Assembly (NCBI GenBank): GCA_026770585.1
Contig: MU647208.1
Coordinates: 13,297 to 27,389 of the forward strand
From: Baffinella frigidus
Taxonomy: Eukaryota; Cryptophyceae; Cryptomonadales; Baffinellaceae
DNA length: 14,093 nt
Reading direction: 5' to 3'
Positions within the stretch are counted from its first letter, which is position 1. The number at the start of each line of letters is the position of its first letter. The position numbers and the translations under genes are program-made. This document shows positions 1 through 6,793 of this stretch, in pieces. The notes under the pieces are model-generated. The model was not told the origin of the DNA, did no database searches, and saw nothing but the letters and a program-made list of their open reading frames with translations.

Positions 1-75
1 TGGGGTTTGGGGTTTGGGGTTTTCGGGTTTGGGGTTCGGGGTGTGGGGTGTGGGGTTTAGGGTGTGGGGTTTAGG
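1..75 (-). repeat. Telomere-like GGGTTT/GGGTTTA array
   Basis: Degenerate repeats of TGGGGTT, TTTAGGG and variants. The C-rich form lies on the strand of the RCC1 gene. Translation gives meaningless GFGVWGVGF-type frames. Confidence 0.9.
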
Positions 76-85
76 TCGTGCGCAC

Positions 86-115
86 CTTCTACATCGATGG
101 CGGGCGACTCCTTTC
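86..115 (-). CDS. Possible further RCC1 exon or exon copy
   Basis: On the minus strand, TTGCCAG is followed by a 30-base open segment reading KESPAIDVE with a split Gly codon at each side. It closes at G|GTGCGC, the same donor as the 781-833 exon. The residues match the SLVIDAEG part of that exon. The acceptor lies at the edge of a hairpin-core fragment starting at 118, so an insertion may have cut off the 5' half of this exon. It could be a live exon of a later RCC1 blade or a relic; I cannot decide. Confidence 0.4.
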
Positions 116-117
116 CT

Positions 118-170
118 GGCAACGAAAATTACAACCCAATTGGGTCATACTAGTAATAGTAAAGCATTTG
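118..170. repeat. Fragment of the TACTACAC hairpin family
   Basis: Carries GGCAACGAAAATTAC (identical to 8373-8387) and TACTAGTAATAGTAAAGCA, which resembles the interior of 6794-6944. The outer arm is missing; it abuts the RCC1 exon fragment at 86-115. Confidence 0.5.
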
Positions 171-435
171 TGGCTCAGTTTATACGGGAGGCTCGGGTTA
201 AACAGCGTAGGGAACTAGGGGGGTTCCTACGGATATGATAACGGAAAGGTGGCCTGATTTGGGCCGAAATTCCCTTCGTAGCCCGTGGTGTGGCTACAGC
301 TACTGTTCAGTCTGTACATCAATAGTGAGGAGAAGAGACATTTATTGAACTTATGGCGTCGGACCATCAAGTTAAGGCGTCCAGAAAGGCTCGAACACAG
401 TTCTCTAGTGAACTGTCAATACATCTAGATCGCAC

Positions 436-466
436 CTTAAAGCATCGACGGCGAGCGTCTCCTCCC
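436..466 (-). pseudogene. Decayed copy of the RCC1 GHEESLVIDAEG exon
   Basis: The minus strand reads EETLAVDAL and then a GTGCGA donor-like site, parallel to the 781-833 exon (EESLVIDAEG|GTGCGG). No usable acceptor precedes it and the terminal Glu-Gly is changed. I read it as a degenerate exon duplicate. Confidence 0.45.
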
Positions 467-483
467 AAAACCCCCCAAAAAAC

Positions 484-1003
484 GAAACCCTGAAACCTAC
501 ACCCTAACCCCTAACCCCTAAACCCCTTCCGCATCGGTTTGGGGCTTGGGGTGTGGGGTGCGGGGCGTGGGGGCGTGGCGTGTGAGGTTTGGGGGTTTGG
601 GTGAGGGGTTTAGGGGGTTGGGGTTTAGGGGGTTGGGGTTTAGGTTTAGGGGGTTGGGGTTTAGGTTTAGGGGGTTGGGGTTTAGGTTTAAGGGGTTAGG
701 GTTTAGGGGTTGGGGTTTAGGAGGTTGGTGAGGGGTTTAGGGTTTGGGGTTTAGGGGGTTGGGGTTGGGGTTGTCCGCACCCTCCGCATCGATGACGAGC
801 GACTCCTCGTGCCCCGCAGTGACAAACTCACACCTGGTTTGGGGTTCAGGGTTCAGGGTTTAGGGTTTAGGGTTTAGGGTTTAGGGTTTTGGGTTCAGGG
901 CTTAGGGTTTAGGGTGCAGGGTTTAGGGCTTGGAGTTCAGGGTTTAGGGGTTTAGGGTTTAGGGTGTAGGGTGTAGGGTGTAGGGTTTAGGGTTGAGGGC
1001 TGC
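484..1003 (-). repeat. Degenerate TTTAGGG-type arrays around RCC1 exon 4
   Basis: Main blocks are 540-772 (GGTTTAGGGGGTTGG) and 838-1003 (GGTTTAG, GGTGTAG). A short block at 484-530 has the opposite orientation (CCTAACCCCTAA). Exon 4 (781-833) lies in the gap, and its acceptor is the edge of the 838-1003 block. Confidence 0.88.
781..833 (-). CDS. Exon 4 of the RCC1-repeat protein
   Basis: The acceptor CAAACCAG lies at the end of a telomere-like array (C-rich on this strand). The exon begins with a G that completes an Arg codon from exon 3, then reads CEFVTAGHEESLVIDAEG, the second half of an RCC1 repeat (V..V.aG..hSl.id..G). It ends in phase 1 at G|GTGCGG. Related fragments ending in the same GTGCG donor occur at 436-466 and 86-115. 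The next blade (WGxN...) was not found before position 1, so the gene is probably incomplete in this window. Confidence 0.68.
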
Positions 1004-1063
1004 ACCTCCCCATCCCCTCCACCGGGTTTAGAGTTGAAGGTCAAAGAGTTGTGCGCTCAGAAT

Positions 1064-1202
1064 CCACACGGTGGGCTACGAGGGTTTCGTTGACCCTGAA
1101 TTCCAGGGTGGTACGTGACCAATTTGCATCAGAAAAATTCGTCAAGTCAATTGTCTTCAGGCAAGTTGACTTTCGATGAAAGGTTCGTAGTCCACCGTGT
1201 GG
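1064..1202. repeat. Fold-back hairpin element
   Basis: Left arm starts CCACACGGTGGGCTACGA; right arm ends TCGTAGTCCACCGTGTGG. The inner arms also pair imperfectly (GTTTCGTTGACC against GTTGACTTTCGATGAA). It is non-coding and MITE-like. Confidence 0.7.
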
Positions 1203-1235
1203 TTAGGGTTCAGGGTTTAAGGTTTCGGGTTGCAC

Positions 1236-1325
1236 CTCCCCACCCCCTCCACCCTCCCCGGTGTGGGGATCACAGCGGCATCGGCGGTCCTGCCCAGCTG
1301 TCCTTTGCCGTTCCAGCCCCATGTC
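1236..1325 (-). CDS. Exon 3 of the RCC1-repeat protein
   Basis: After the minus-strand acceptor ATTAATAG the first G completes the Trp codon left open by exon 2. The frame then reads TWGWNGKGQLGRTADA, followed by VIPTPGRVEGVG. Joined to exon 2 this gives DGSVWTWGWNGKGQLG, a textbook RCC1 blade boundary. The most likely end is GGGAG|GTGCAA in phase 2 at 1236, because that phase fits the next exon. GTGATC at 1273 and GTGGGG at 1243 are alternative donors. A decayed second copy of this exon lies at about 1540-1600, with a hairpin element (1351-1517) between the two copies. Confidence 0.7.
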
Positions 1326-1350
1326 CTATTAATACGGGTGAGAGGTTAGG

Positions 1351-1517
1351 GATTTCATATGGAAACACTTATAATTAATAAAACGAATTCAATGAAATTT
1401 ACTACACAAATGATCTTTAATAGTAATATTAAGGCAAACGTGTAGTAGAAGGGTGGTAACGTGTAGCAATTTTGATTGAAATCCAGTTTATAAATTATAA
1501 GTGTTTCTATATGAGAT
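1351..1517. repeat. MITE-like hairpin with TACTACAC core (copy 1)
   Basis: Terminal arms ATTTCATATGGAAACACTT and AAGTGTTTCTATATGAGAT pair, as do inner segments TTTACTACAC and GTGTAGTA. It shares outer and inner sequence with 6794-6944. It lies between an RCC1 exon and that exon's decayed copy. Confidence 0.78.
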
Positions 1518-1539
1518 TACGGCTTAGGCTTCAGGGGGG

Positions 1540-1600
1540 TGGGATCGCGTGGGGATCACGGCTCCTGCCCAGCTGCCCTTTGCCGGTCCAGCCCCATGTC
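1540..1600 (-). pseudogene. Decayed duplicate of RCC1 exon 3
   Basis: The minus strand reads TWGWTGKGQLGR, nearly identical to exon 3 at 1325-1236. The position of the acceptor TAG is occupied by G-rich sequence (no AG directly before GACATGG), and a short deletion after GQLGR shifts the frame. These two lesions make it a non-functional exon copy. A still shorter remnant of the exon's end lies at about 2004-2036. Confidence 0.6.
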
Positions 1601-1840
1601 CCCCCGAGTTCACGATTGGGTTTTAGGGTCTACAAGGTTACTGGCTAGGGTTTGTGATTTCGGGATTAGGGGTTAGGGGTCGCGTGGTCATGCGAAAAGC
1701 TATCTTAGGCTTCCGACGCCGATGATAAGGGTGTATATGCTATTTTAGGCATACAATGACACCATATTACGCCTTTTTATGTGGTCAGATACTGGTATGT
1801 TCCGAGATGAAAATGTGGACACGCCAGTGGTCATGCGAAA

Positions 1841-1997
1841 AGCTGACGCCAGCGAGGTACTTGCAGCCTACGGATTGCCTACGGTAGGTATAGGGGGCTC
1901 CTACGACTTCATAATGCAAAACAATTTAAAATTCGTAGGAGCCCCCCTGCCTACCGTAGGCAATCCGTAGGCTGTAAGTACCTCGCTGGCGTTAGCT
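1841..1997. repeat. Long near-perfect hairpin element
   Basis: Arms of about 65-70 bases pair almost perfectly from AGCTGACGCCAGCGAGGTAC to GTACCTCGCTGGCGTTAGCT, with an AT-rich loop near 1910-1935. An 18-base direct repeat (GTGGTCATGCGAAAAGCT) lies at its left edge (1827-1844) and at 1684-1701. Confidence 0.8.
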
Positions 1998-2192
1998 TGT
2001 AGCATTCGCGGGGATCACAGCGGTCGCTCCTCCCGAGTTAGGGGTAAGGGATTATGGATTGGGGCTGAGACTTGAGGGGTTGTGGGGTTAGTTTTTCCTT
2101 GCTGCGCGCGCGTCTCCCTGCTCGCGTGGGCGTGGAGAGGGCGCCAGGCTGGTCCTAAACTCTAAATCCCAACTCCGAGCCCGAAACCCTAC

Positions 2193-2323
2193 CAGACGCT
2201 CCCGTCGGAAGCGCGTGCGATGCTGTGCCCGCCGCCCAGCGCAAGCTGGACGATGGACGCGGGGATGCGCTGCGCGGAGTCGCAGGGAGATGGGGTGACG
2301 CAGTCATCTCCGAGGCGCCCGAG
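2193..2323 (-). CDS. Exon 2 of the RCC1-repeat protein
   Basis: This exon follows the minus-strand acceptor CTGCAG and begins in phase 0 with LGRLGDD, which completes the WGSNQYGQ of exon 1 into a canonical GQLG turn. It continues through a Cys-containing loop, then RIPASIVQLALGGGHSIA and RASDGSVW, the typical end of an RCC1 repeat (V..L..G..HS.A...DG.VW). The donor GTAGGG splits the Trp codon (TG|G), so the exon ends in phase 2. A different frame stays open across the 2304-2780 region, but it loses the RCC1 pattern after position 2547, which supports splicing. The intron is 223 bases and contains none of the telomere-like repeats. Confidence 0.75.
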
Positions 2324-2546
2324 CTGCAGTCGCGTGGGGCAGGGTTAGTTTCAGTCGGGCTTCTGCGCAGTCCCCTCCTTGGTGTGCATCGGGTTCTGCT
2401 CCAAAGTGGAGGCCAGAGGCACTGGATGAGATGCACGAGGCCATCATGCCTGCGGCGCCCGGGTTCATCTTTACGGACCCATTCTCCGAGGGCAGCATAC
2501 TCACCACCCCGCCCTGCACTTCTGTGGGATCACAGTGCGGACTGAC

Positions 2547-2675
2547 CTGGCCGTATTGGTTGCTTCCCCACGCGTGCAGAAGCGCTGGCCGATCCGTAGC
2601 GCTGTCCATCGCGGAAAGGCAGGATGCGTGGAGGACAGTGCACAGCAGGAGGACAGAAGGCGCTCGGCCTTTCAT
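2547..2675 (-). CDS. Exon 1 of a secreted RCC1-repeat protein (signal peptide and first RCC1 blade start)
   Basis: Reading on the minus strand from the ATG at 2675, the first 22 residues form a signal peptide: MKGR, then a hydrophobic run SVLLLCTVL, and a small-residue cleavage zone near CLSA. The mature protein then reaches LLHAWGSNQYGQ, the hallmark opening of an RCC1 repeat (WGxNxxGQLG). The exon closes at CAG followed by the strong donor GTCAGT in phase 0 after 43 codons. An upstream in-frame ATG at 2780 would add 35 non-hydrophobic residues and bury the signal peptide, so 2675 is preferred. RCC1 repeats build a seven-bladed beta-propeller; with a signal peptide, a secreted or endomembrane role is more likely than the nuclear Ran exchange role of RCC1 itself. 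Expression is not shown. Confidence 0.75.
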
Positions 2676-2854
2676 CCCCCGAATCTGAGGAGGTCGTAAA
2701 AAGTTGACAAATGGCTCCAAAGCCCTGGGCTCGTTGACTTTTGAATCACGAGACCGGTCTCCTATCTCGTTTGTCATCATTTTAAAAACAAAAACGAATG
2801 GGAGTCAACGTGGAAATCCTCTGAAATAACGAATAGCAAGCACACCGAAGCAAT
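2676..2854. promoter_or_regulatory. Head-to-head spacer, candidate bidirectional promoter
   Basis: The two start codons (2675 on minus, 2855 on plus) diverge and are 179 bases apart, so both 5' UTRs and core promoters should lie here. Visible elements are a perfect 12-base palindrome GAGACCGGTCTC at 2749-2760, a TTTTAAAA palindrome near 2780, and an A-rich stretch at about 2784-2800. No clear TATA box is present. Unlike the introns, the spacer has no telomere-like repeats. Confidence 0.5.
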
Positions 2855-2991
2855 ATGGCGACTCTCACACCGCACGCCCCCATGCGCTACGCCCTCGCAG
2901 CCTGCCTGCTCCTCCTCTCCGTGGCGGTGTCGGGCGTCGGCGCAAACGAATCAAAGTGCAACACATGCGTGTGTCATGGGCCAGCCGACAA
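2855..2991 (+). CDS. Exon 1 of a secreted Cys-rich PA14 protein (signal peptide)
   Basis: The ATG at 2855 opens a 46-codon frame too short to be noticed by length alone. After MATLTPHAP and a second Met it shows a clear signal peptide, MRYALAACLLLLSVAVSGVG, with cleavage probably at GVGA|NE. The mature start is Cys-rich: KCNTCVCHGPAD. The donor GTAATT after GACAA (phase 2) precedes the in-frame TAA at 2993 and rebuilds a Lys codon with the next exon (AA|G). The alternative reading is an unspliced 46-residue secreted peptide ending at 2995. The splice reading is preferred because all downstream exons stay in phase. The gene diverges from the RCC1 gene. Confidence 0.7.
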
Positions 2992-3403
2992 GTAATTTTT
3001 GCGGCCCAAATCATTGTCACCCAAAAGAGAGATATGGTAGACACAGCCTGCATTGAAGAGCTTGATGTCCAGAAACCTGGCCCGGCGGGCGTGGATTCCC
3101 TTCTCGCGTTGTCGTATGTGTCAGAACGCATGCGTTTGCACAATCAGTCCAGTGGAAAGGTTCCTCTCTCCACTATGACCCCAACTGTGACCCCTACCGT
3201 GACCTGCAACTTGGGCCCAAACCTTCGTCCAACCATGACCCCAACAGACATTTTCGTGGCCATCTACCTTTCCGTCCCACTCTTGAGAACGGTGCCTGGA
3301 TGATTCTGACTTGGCGCGCCTGCTCTCCAGCCAGACACCTTTCCGCCTTTCGCCTTTCCGGCCGTGTGTTGCACGTCGCTCTGATCCAAACCTTCTCCCA
3401 CAG
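2992..3403 (+). other. Intron 1
   Basis: This 412-base interval between exons 1 and 2 contains a 115-codon open frame (2956-3303) with a TMTPTVTPTV-like micro-repeat at about 3174-3245. I see no domain in it, and its frame does not match exon 1. No telomere-like array is present. An additional exon around 3060-3160 cannot be excluded. Confidence 0.45.
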
Positions 3404-3469
3404 GTGCCTGTGTCTCGCTAAAGAACTGCTCACGCCCGACGGGTGTTTCGTGCTCTGCACCCCGAACTG
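3404..3469 (+). CDS. Exon 2: Cys-rich GCC2/GCC3-type segment
   Basis: The acceptor TTCTCCCACAG has a good pyrimidine tract. In the frame fixed by exon 1 the exon reads CLCLAKELLTPDGCFVLC and then TPN plus a split Trp codon (TG|GTACTG). The pattern CxC...G.C..CPPN.YC is typical of GCC2/GCC3 (ephrin-receptor-like) Cys-rich repeats of extracellular proteins. Reading on past the donor gives WYCESPASVRSRAP, but that downstream stretch recurs at 5847-5900 as an intron repeat, which argues that the exon ends at 3469. The phase (2) matches exon 3 exactly. Confidence 0.7.
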
Positions 3470-3973
3470 GTACTGCGAGTCCCCCGCCTCCGTGCGCTCC
3501 CGCGCGCCCGTAAGCATTATTTGGAAGCCTCAACCCTAAAGCCTAAAGCCTAAACCCTCAAACCCTAAATGTGACTCCCCCGCCCCCGCCCCCACCCCCT
3601 CCGTGCTCTGCGACCAAGGGGTGCAATGCCCGCATAGCAATAAAGGTTTCTCTCCTCACGGGAGAAACCCATGGTGGCCATATGGCTTCGATCCGTAAGA
3701 AACGCATTTTATCCTCTAGAAAGTGTTAGTAGCTTTTTGAGGGAAGGGCGTCGGACCAGCATCACTTCATCCACATATTCATTCATTGTCATTGCTTCGG
3801 GCCAGGGGTCGCGGGTTCCTGTGGAGATCAAACGCGTGAAAGAACAGATCACATCGTTGACTGTCCCGCTGGTCCACCAACAGCGCCTGAAAAAGAGTGA
3901 ACCCCTATCCGCTGGTGGACTCCCCCGCCCCCGCCCCCGCCCCCGCCCCCTAATTTCTCTTTCAACCAAAATG

Positions 3974-4038
3974 GTACTGTGAGGGGCCGTGGAACAAGGT
4001 CAACTGCCCGAGGGGGAAAGGGACGCGTCCAGTCGAGC
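3974..4038 (+). pseudogene. Decayed duplicate of exon 3
   Basis: The frame reads WYCEGPWNKVNCPRGKGT, closely parallel to exon 3 (YCEGPFTKKNYPRGKGT at 4297). The acceptor AACAG of the good copy is AAATG here, so the splice site is lost, and similarity fades after about 4030. It is separated from the intact exon by a half fold-back element and a hairpin (4148-4284). Confidence 0.6.
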
Positions 4039-4147
4039 AACGCTCACGCTGGGGGTGCAACTCGTGAATTGCAACCCTTCACGCGATGTGGCCTTTGCAA
4101 GTACTGAGGGGGTGGCCAGCGATGGCGCCCCTCAACATTCAAGCCGT

Positions 4148-4284
4148 CCACCAACCCTCACAGTCTGGGCAAATCGGGGGAAATGGCTCCAAAAATCCCC
4201 TTGAAGGCCGTCGGATTCCGACGGCCTCCCAGGGGATTTGGTTTTTTGACTTTTTCGATTTGCCCAAGTTGTGAGGGTTGGTGG
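4148..4284. repeat. Fold-back hairpin element
   Basis: Arms CCACCAACCCTCAC and GTGAGGGTTGGTGG are perfectly complementary. Further inside, TGGGCAAATCG pairs with CGATTTGCCCA, and GGCCGTCGGATTCCGACGGCC forms the tip. It ends 11 bases before the exon 3 acceptor. Confidence 0.82.
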
Positions 4285-4295
4285 GTATCCAACAG

Positions 4296-4440
4296 GTACT
4301 GCGAGGGCCCGTTCACCAAGAAAAATTACCCACGGGGGAAAGGGACCGTTCCGGAGAACATCTTCGAGTACCAGAAAAAGTGCCCAGGCATTTCTACATC
4401 GCCGCCGGGAAGCACGCACATCACGAACTGCTCGTGCCCC
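4296..4440 (+). CDS. Exon 3: GCC2/GCC3 Cys-rich module
   Basis: The exon starts after CCAACAG, completes Trp, and reads YCEGPFTKKNYPRGKGT, then FEYQKKCPGISTSPPGST and HITNCSCP. The segment CPxxTSSPPGSTxxTxCxC is the signature of GCC2/GCC3 domains. The donor CCC|GTGGGC (phase 0) joins to exon 4 to give NCSCPEGHFG, the expected CxCpeGyfG turn. TC|GTGCCC seven bases earlier is an alternative donor. A (CCCT)n tract follows immediately in the intron. An 11-base sequence GGTACTGCGAG occurs both at this exon's start and at the donor of exon 2. Confidence 0.75.
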
Positions 4441-4527
4441 GTGGGCCTCCCTCCCTCCCTCCCTCCCTCCCTGTCTGCCTGCTTCCCTGCGATCACGCCT
4501 TCCCTGCCTGGCGCCCCCAGGATTATG

Positions 4528-4583
4528 TGGAAGCCTAAACCCTAAACCCTAAACCCTAAACCCTAAACCCTGAAACCCTAAAT
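4528..4583 (+). repeat. CCCTAAA array
   Basis: Seven consecutive near-perfect CCTAAAC units follow GATTATGTGGAAGC, a relative of the module at 3517-3530. It is followed by (CCCCCG)n at 4589-4616. Confidence 0.9.
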
Positions 4584-4633
4584 GTGACTCCCCCGCCCCC
4601 GCCCCCGCCCCCGCCCCCTCCGTGCTCTGCGAC

Positions 4634-4961
4634 CGAGAGGTGCAACTCGTGAATTGCAACGCTTCACGCTGAGTGGCCTTTGCAAGCGCCCCTCACGCGA
4701 GCGGATCGCTGCACGCTCGCGGCCTGCCGTGGTACACAGTTGAAGACCGCAGCCAAGGCAGTCACCTCGGACAGTTGGCTTCGGCGTCCGCGTGACCGGT
4801 CACGCGGGCGTTCACGAGCCTGCCGGCGGGGCTGTTCGAGGCTGCGAGCGTGCAGCGATCCGCTCTTCGTCCTCGCGGCTGGGTTGGGCGTCAGCGCCAA
4901 AAAATCTTGCAACCTCGCACTCGGTGCGAAGGGTTGCAATCCACGAGCTGCACCCCGATCC
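4634..4961. repeat. GC-rich fold-back element
   Basis: The arms pair GGTGCAACTCGTGAATTGCA with TGCAATCCACGAGCTGCACC, and GCGGATCGCTGCACGCTCGC with GCGAGCGTGCAGCGATCCGC. The centre is a perfect 20-base palindrome CCGCGTGACCGGTCACGCGG at 4788-4807. One arm also exists alone at 4053-4100. Confidence 0.8.
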
Positions 4962-5010
4962 GTGAGGATCTCGTGCAGGCTCTGGTCTGACGCCCCACCC
5001 GCTCGAGCAG

Positions 5011-5083
5011 GAGGGGCACTTTGGAGCGGAAGGGGAGTGCTCTCCGTGTGACGCTGGGCACTTCAAGAACTGGACTGGGGAGG
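5011..5083 (+). CDS. Exon 4: GCC2/GCC3 Cys-rich module
   Basis: After GCTCGAGCAG the frame reads EGHFGAEGECSPCDAGHF and then KNWTGE, the C..C..G.FKN..G pattern of GCC2/GCC3 repeats. The donor G|GTGATT leaves phase 1 and rebuilds Gly with exon 5, giving WTGEGACIVCP. Reading past this donor, the frame closes at a TAA at 5128. The acceptor could instead be GTGCAG at 4978, which keeps the same frame and adds 32 bases, but that would not match the phase-0 end of exon 3. The preceding intron contains the large fold-back element 4634-4961. Confidence 0.72.
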
Positions 5084-5674
5084 GTGATTGCCCCCAACCC
5101 CGAAGGCTGTGCTACCAAGTGCCTGCCTAAGTAGCTAGGTTTAGGGTTTAGTGAGCCTCGACTCATAGTTGTGAGCCTCGACTCATAGTCACAAGCCTTC
5201 AGGCTGAAGCGGTGTCCAGAAAGACACCGACCTCAACACGCCTCGACGATTGTGCATGTCTGCAGAAAACAAACATTTTCTTTCGCACCGGTTGGTGCGA
5301 CCCCTCCAAGTTCCAGGACCTCCTCACAATCCAGACTTTCGCCCCTCGGACTTCCACACACTCTCTGTGTGAGCCGAAACCGAAACTGACGATTCTCGCT
5401 CTAACCTCCAACGGATTTGCGCAGGGTCAAGCAGAGAGATTGATATTTGATTGCCAAACAACCAGCGTCAGCGCCGCACATGCTACGCATTGTGCCACTG
5501 CTGTACCCCATATCGGCGGCTCATACGAGCATTTTCCGGATGGATTCTAACTCCACCTCCTACACAAAGAAAAAGAGAAGAAGTTTAGGGTTGAGGGTTT
5601 GCGGGGGCTTGCCCACGGCTGCGGGTTCAGGAGAAGTAGAGACAAAGTTCTCATGCCCCCCCCCCCCCCTACAG
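5084..5674 (+). other. Intron 4
   Basis: It contains a 20-base-spaced tandem copy of GTGAGCCTCGACTCATAGT (5151-5189) and a frame at 5212-5430 that includes LDDCACLQKTNIFF and RTGWCDPSKFQD. That frame looks protein-like but has no clear splice sites. The interval also holds dispersed repeat copy 5432-5562 and a poly-C tract before exon 5. An extra Cys-rich exon near 5230-5420 is possible. Confidence 0.45.
5432..5562 (+). repeat. Dispersed repeat family R3, copy 1
   Basis: From CAGAGAGATTGATA to CTCCACCTCCTAC this matches 6523-6655 over about 130 bases with few differences. It has no terminal inverted repeat and no domain in its frames. Confidence 0.75.
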
Positions 5675-5725
5675 GTGCGTGCATAGTCTGCCCCACGGGG
5701 ACCTCCAAGAACTCGCTGGGTCCAG
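5675..5725 (+). CDS. Exon 5: 51-base GCC2/GCC3 micro-exon
   Basis: A long poly-C tract and CTACAG precede the exon. It reads ACIVCPTGTSKNSLGP with split Gly codons at both ends (phase 1 to phase 1), so it is a symmetric cassette that can be skipped or duplicated without a frameshift. CxxCPxGTxS is the core of a GCC2/GCC3 repeat. The donor is CCAG|GTGCGC. A minisatellite follows in the intron at 5738-5851. Confidence 0.75.
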
Positions 5726-5737
5726 GTGCGCTTTGAG

Positions 5738-5851
5738 TTATTTCCGATATTTCTGAGTCCGTTATTTCCGTTATTTGAGTCCGTTATTTCCGTTATTTCT
5801 GAGTCCGTTATTTCCGTTATTTGAGCCCGTTATTTCCATTATTTCTGAGCC
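5738..5851. repeat. Minisatellite
   Basis: Tandem units of GAGTCCGTTATTTCCGTTAT, alternating with and without an extra TTCT, occur about five times directly downstream of exon 5. Confidence 0.85.
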
Positions 5852-5997
5852 CCCCGCCTCCGTGCGCTCCCGCGCGCCCGTGAGGATTATTTGGAACCCT
5901 GAACCCTAAACCCTAAACCCTAAAGCCCTCAACTCGATGGGCCCAGGTGCGCTTTCTGGAGTGTTTGATTTCCTGAAGGAGGGTTTTATTACTATGT

Positions 5998-6083
5998 AAA
6001 TGCTTTCTCTGCAGTCCTTTCTACGGAAGGGCGTGTCGTTGGCATATGTTGGGAGCATTTAAAACCTAAATGACCTAAAGGAG
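5998..6083 (+). repeat. Dispersed repeat family R1, copy 1
   Basis: Begins AAATGCTTTCTCTGCAGTCC and ends in a short tail resembling ACCTAAATGACCTAAAGG. It is almost identical to 8562-8647. Confidence 0.8.
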
Positions 6084-6352
6084 CGGGGTAAAACATGGAC
6101 CGATCATAGTCTGGTTAAGGCACGGGTGAGGCAATAACGGCGAAACCTCTTTAATAAATTCAGTAATCAGTAAGGACCTGCACACAAGTCCCCCACAAGC
6201 CGCAGCGAGTCCGGTCAAGTGTTGAACCCTTGAAGCAACTCTGCGTGGCCTCCGCCCTTTCCCGACACGCCTTTGCACACACCGACGATGCAAGTCACCA
6301 AAAACACCGTTCTGAAACCCTTCCTTCTCGAAGGAAGGTTCTTCAACCGCCT

Positions 6353-6502
6353 TTATCTCAGAAAAGGGATTTTTAAATTCGTTTTCTTAAGTCAATCCCC
6401 CTTCAGATTTGTCAACTTATGCGCAGAGAAAAGAATAAGTTGACGAATTTGTACAGGAATTGACTTAAGAAAACGAATTTAAAAATCCCTTTTCTGAGAT
6501 AA
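6353..6502. repeat. Long near-perfect hairpin element
   Basis: TTATCTCAGAAAAGGGATTT pairs with AAATCCCTTTTCTGAGATAA. Pairing continues through AAATTCGTTTTCTTAAGTCA and its complement, then an inner GTCAACTTA/TAAGTTGAC stem. Arms total over 50 bases. Its sequence differs from the TACTACAC family. Confidence 0.85.
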
Positions 6503-6522
6503 GCCTCAAGGGAACGTGCCTT

Positions 6523-6655
6523 CAGAGAGATTGATAATCTATTGCCGAACAACCAGCGTCAGCGCCGCATATGCTCCGCATTGTGCCACTTACTGTACCC
6601 CGTGTCGGCCGCTCATACGAGCATTTTCCGGATGGATTCTAACTCCACCTCCTAC
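6523..6655 (+). repeat. Dispersed repeat family R3, copy 2
   Basis: Near-identical to 5432-5562, starting CAGAGAGATTGATA and ending ACTCCACCTCCTAC. It lies just after the 6353-6502 hairpin. Confidence 0.75.
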
Positions 6656-6793
6656 CAACGTGCCTTCACATTTTGTACTACGCTTCCTTAAGGCAATGGA
6701 CATTTGTCCTGGAGCATAATGGTTTGCGCGTGTGGGCTTGACTATTGCCCACCCTGCCCGCCAATGGCTCCAACGTCTCCCGAGGCGCGAGGC

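Larger units (their letters stand above)
3470..4295 (+). other. Intron 2, built of repeated modules
   Basis: Contents in order: a dispersed intron repeat (3477-3530, again at 5847-5900), CCTAAA units (3533-3566), a (CCCCCG)n tract, a small palindrome GGTTTCTC..GAGAAACC near 3647-3669, a second (CCCCCG)n tract at 3927-3950, the dead exon copy 3974-4038, a half fold-back unit (4053-4100) and a hairpin (4148-4284). Confidence 0.6.

Noticed and set aside
1-75. A true chromosome end
   Set aside because: The heptamer is highly degenerate, blocks in both orientations lie throughout the window between exons, and unique sequence flanks every block; these are interstitial arrays.
14-731. Open frames rich in GFRVWGLGF repeats on plus
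   Set aside because: They are direct translations of the TGGGGTTTA-type arrays, with no start context, splice signals or domain; the same artefact occurs at 7468-7689 minus.
1779-1970. 63-codon plus frame
   Set aside because: It lies mostly within the long hairpin 1841-1997 and mirrors its palindrome.
2225-2688. Plus-strand frames over the RCC1 exons
   Set aside because: They are antisense to the RCC1 exons, which show motif and phase evidence; the plus frames show no domain.
3709-4040. Minus-strand frames with poly-Gly or GRGRGR
   Set aside because: They come from the (CCCCCG)n tract in intron 2 and have no splice or domain support.
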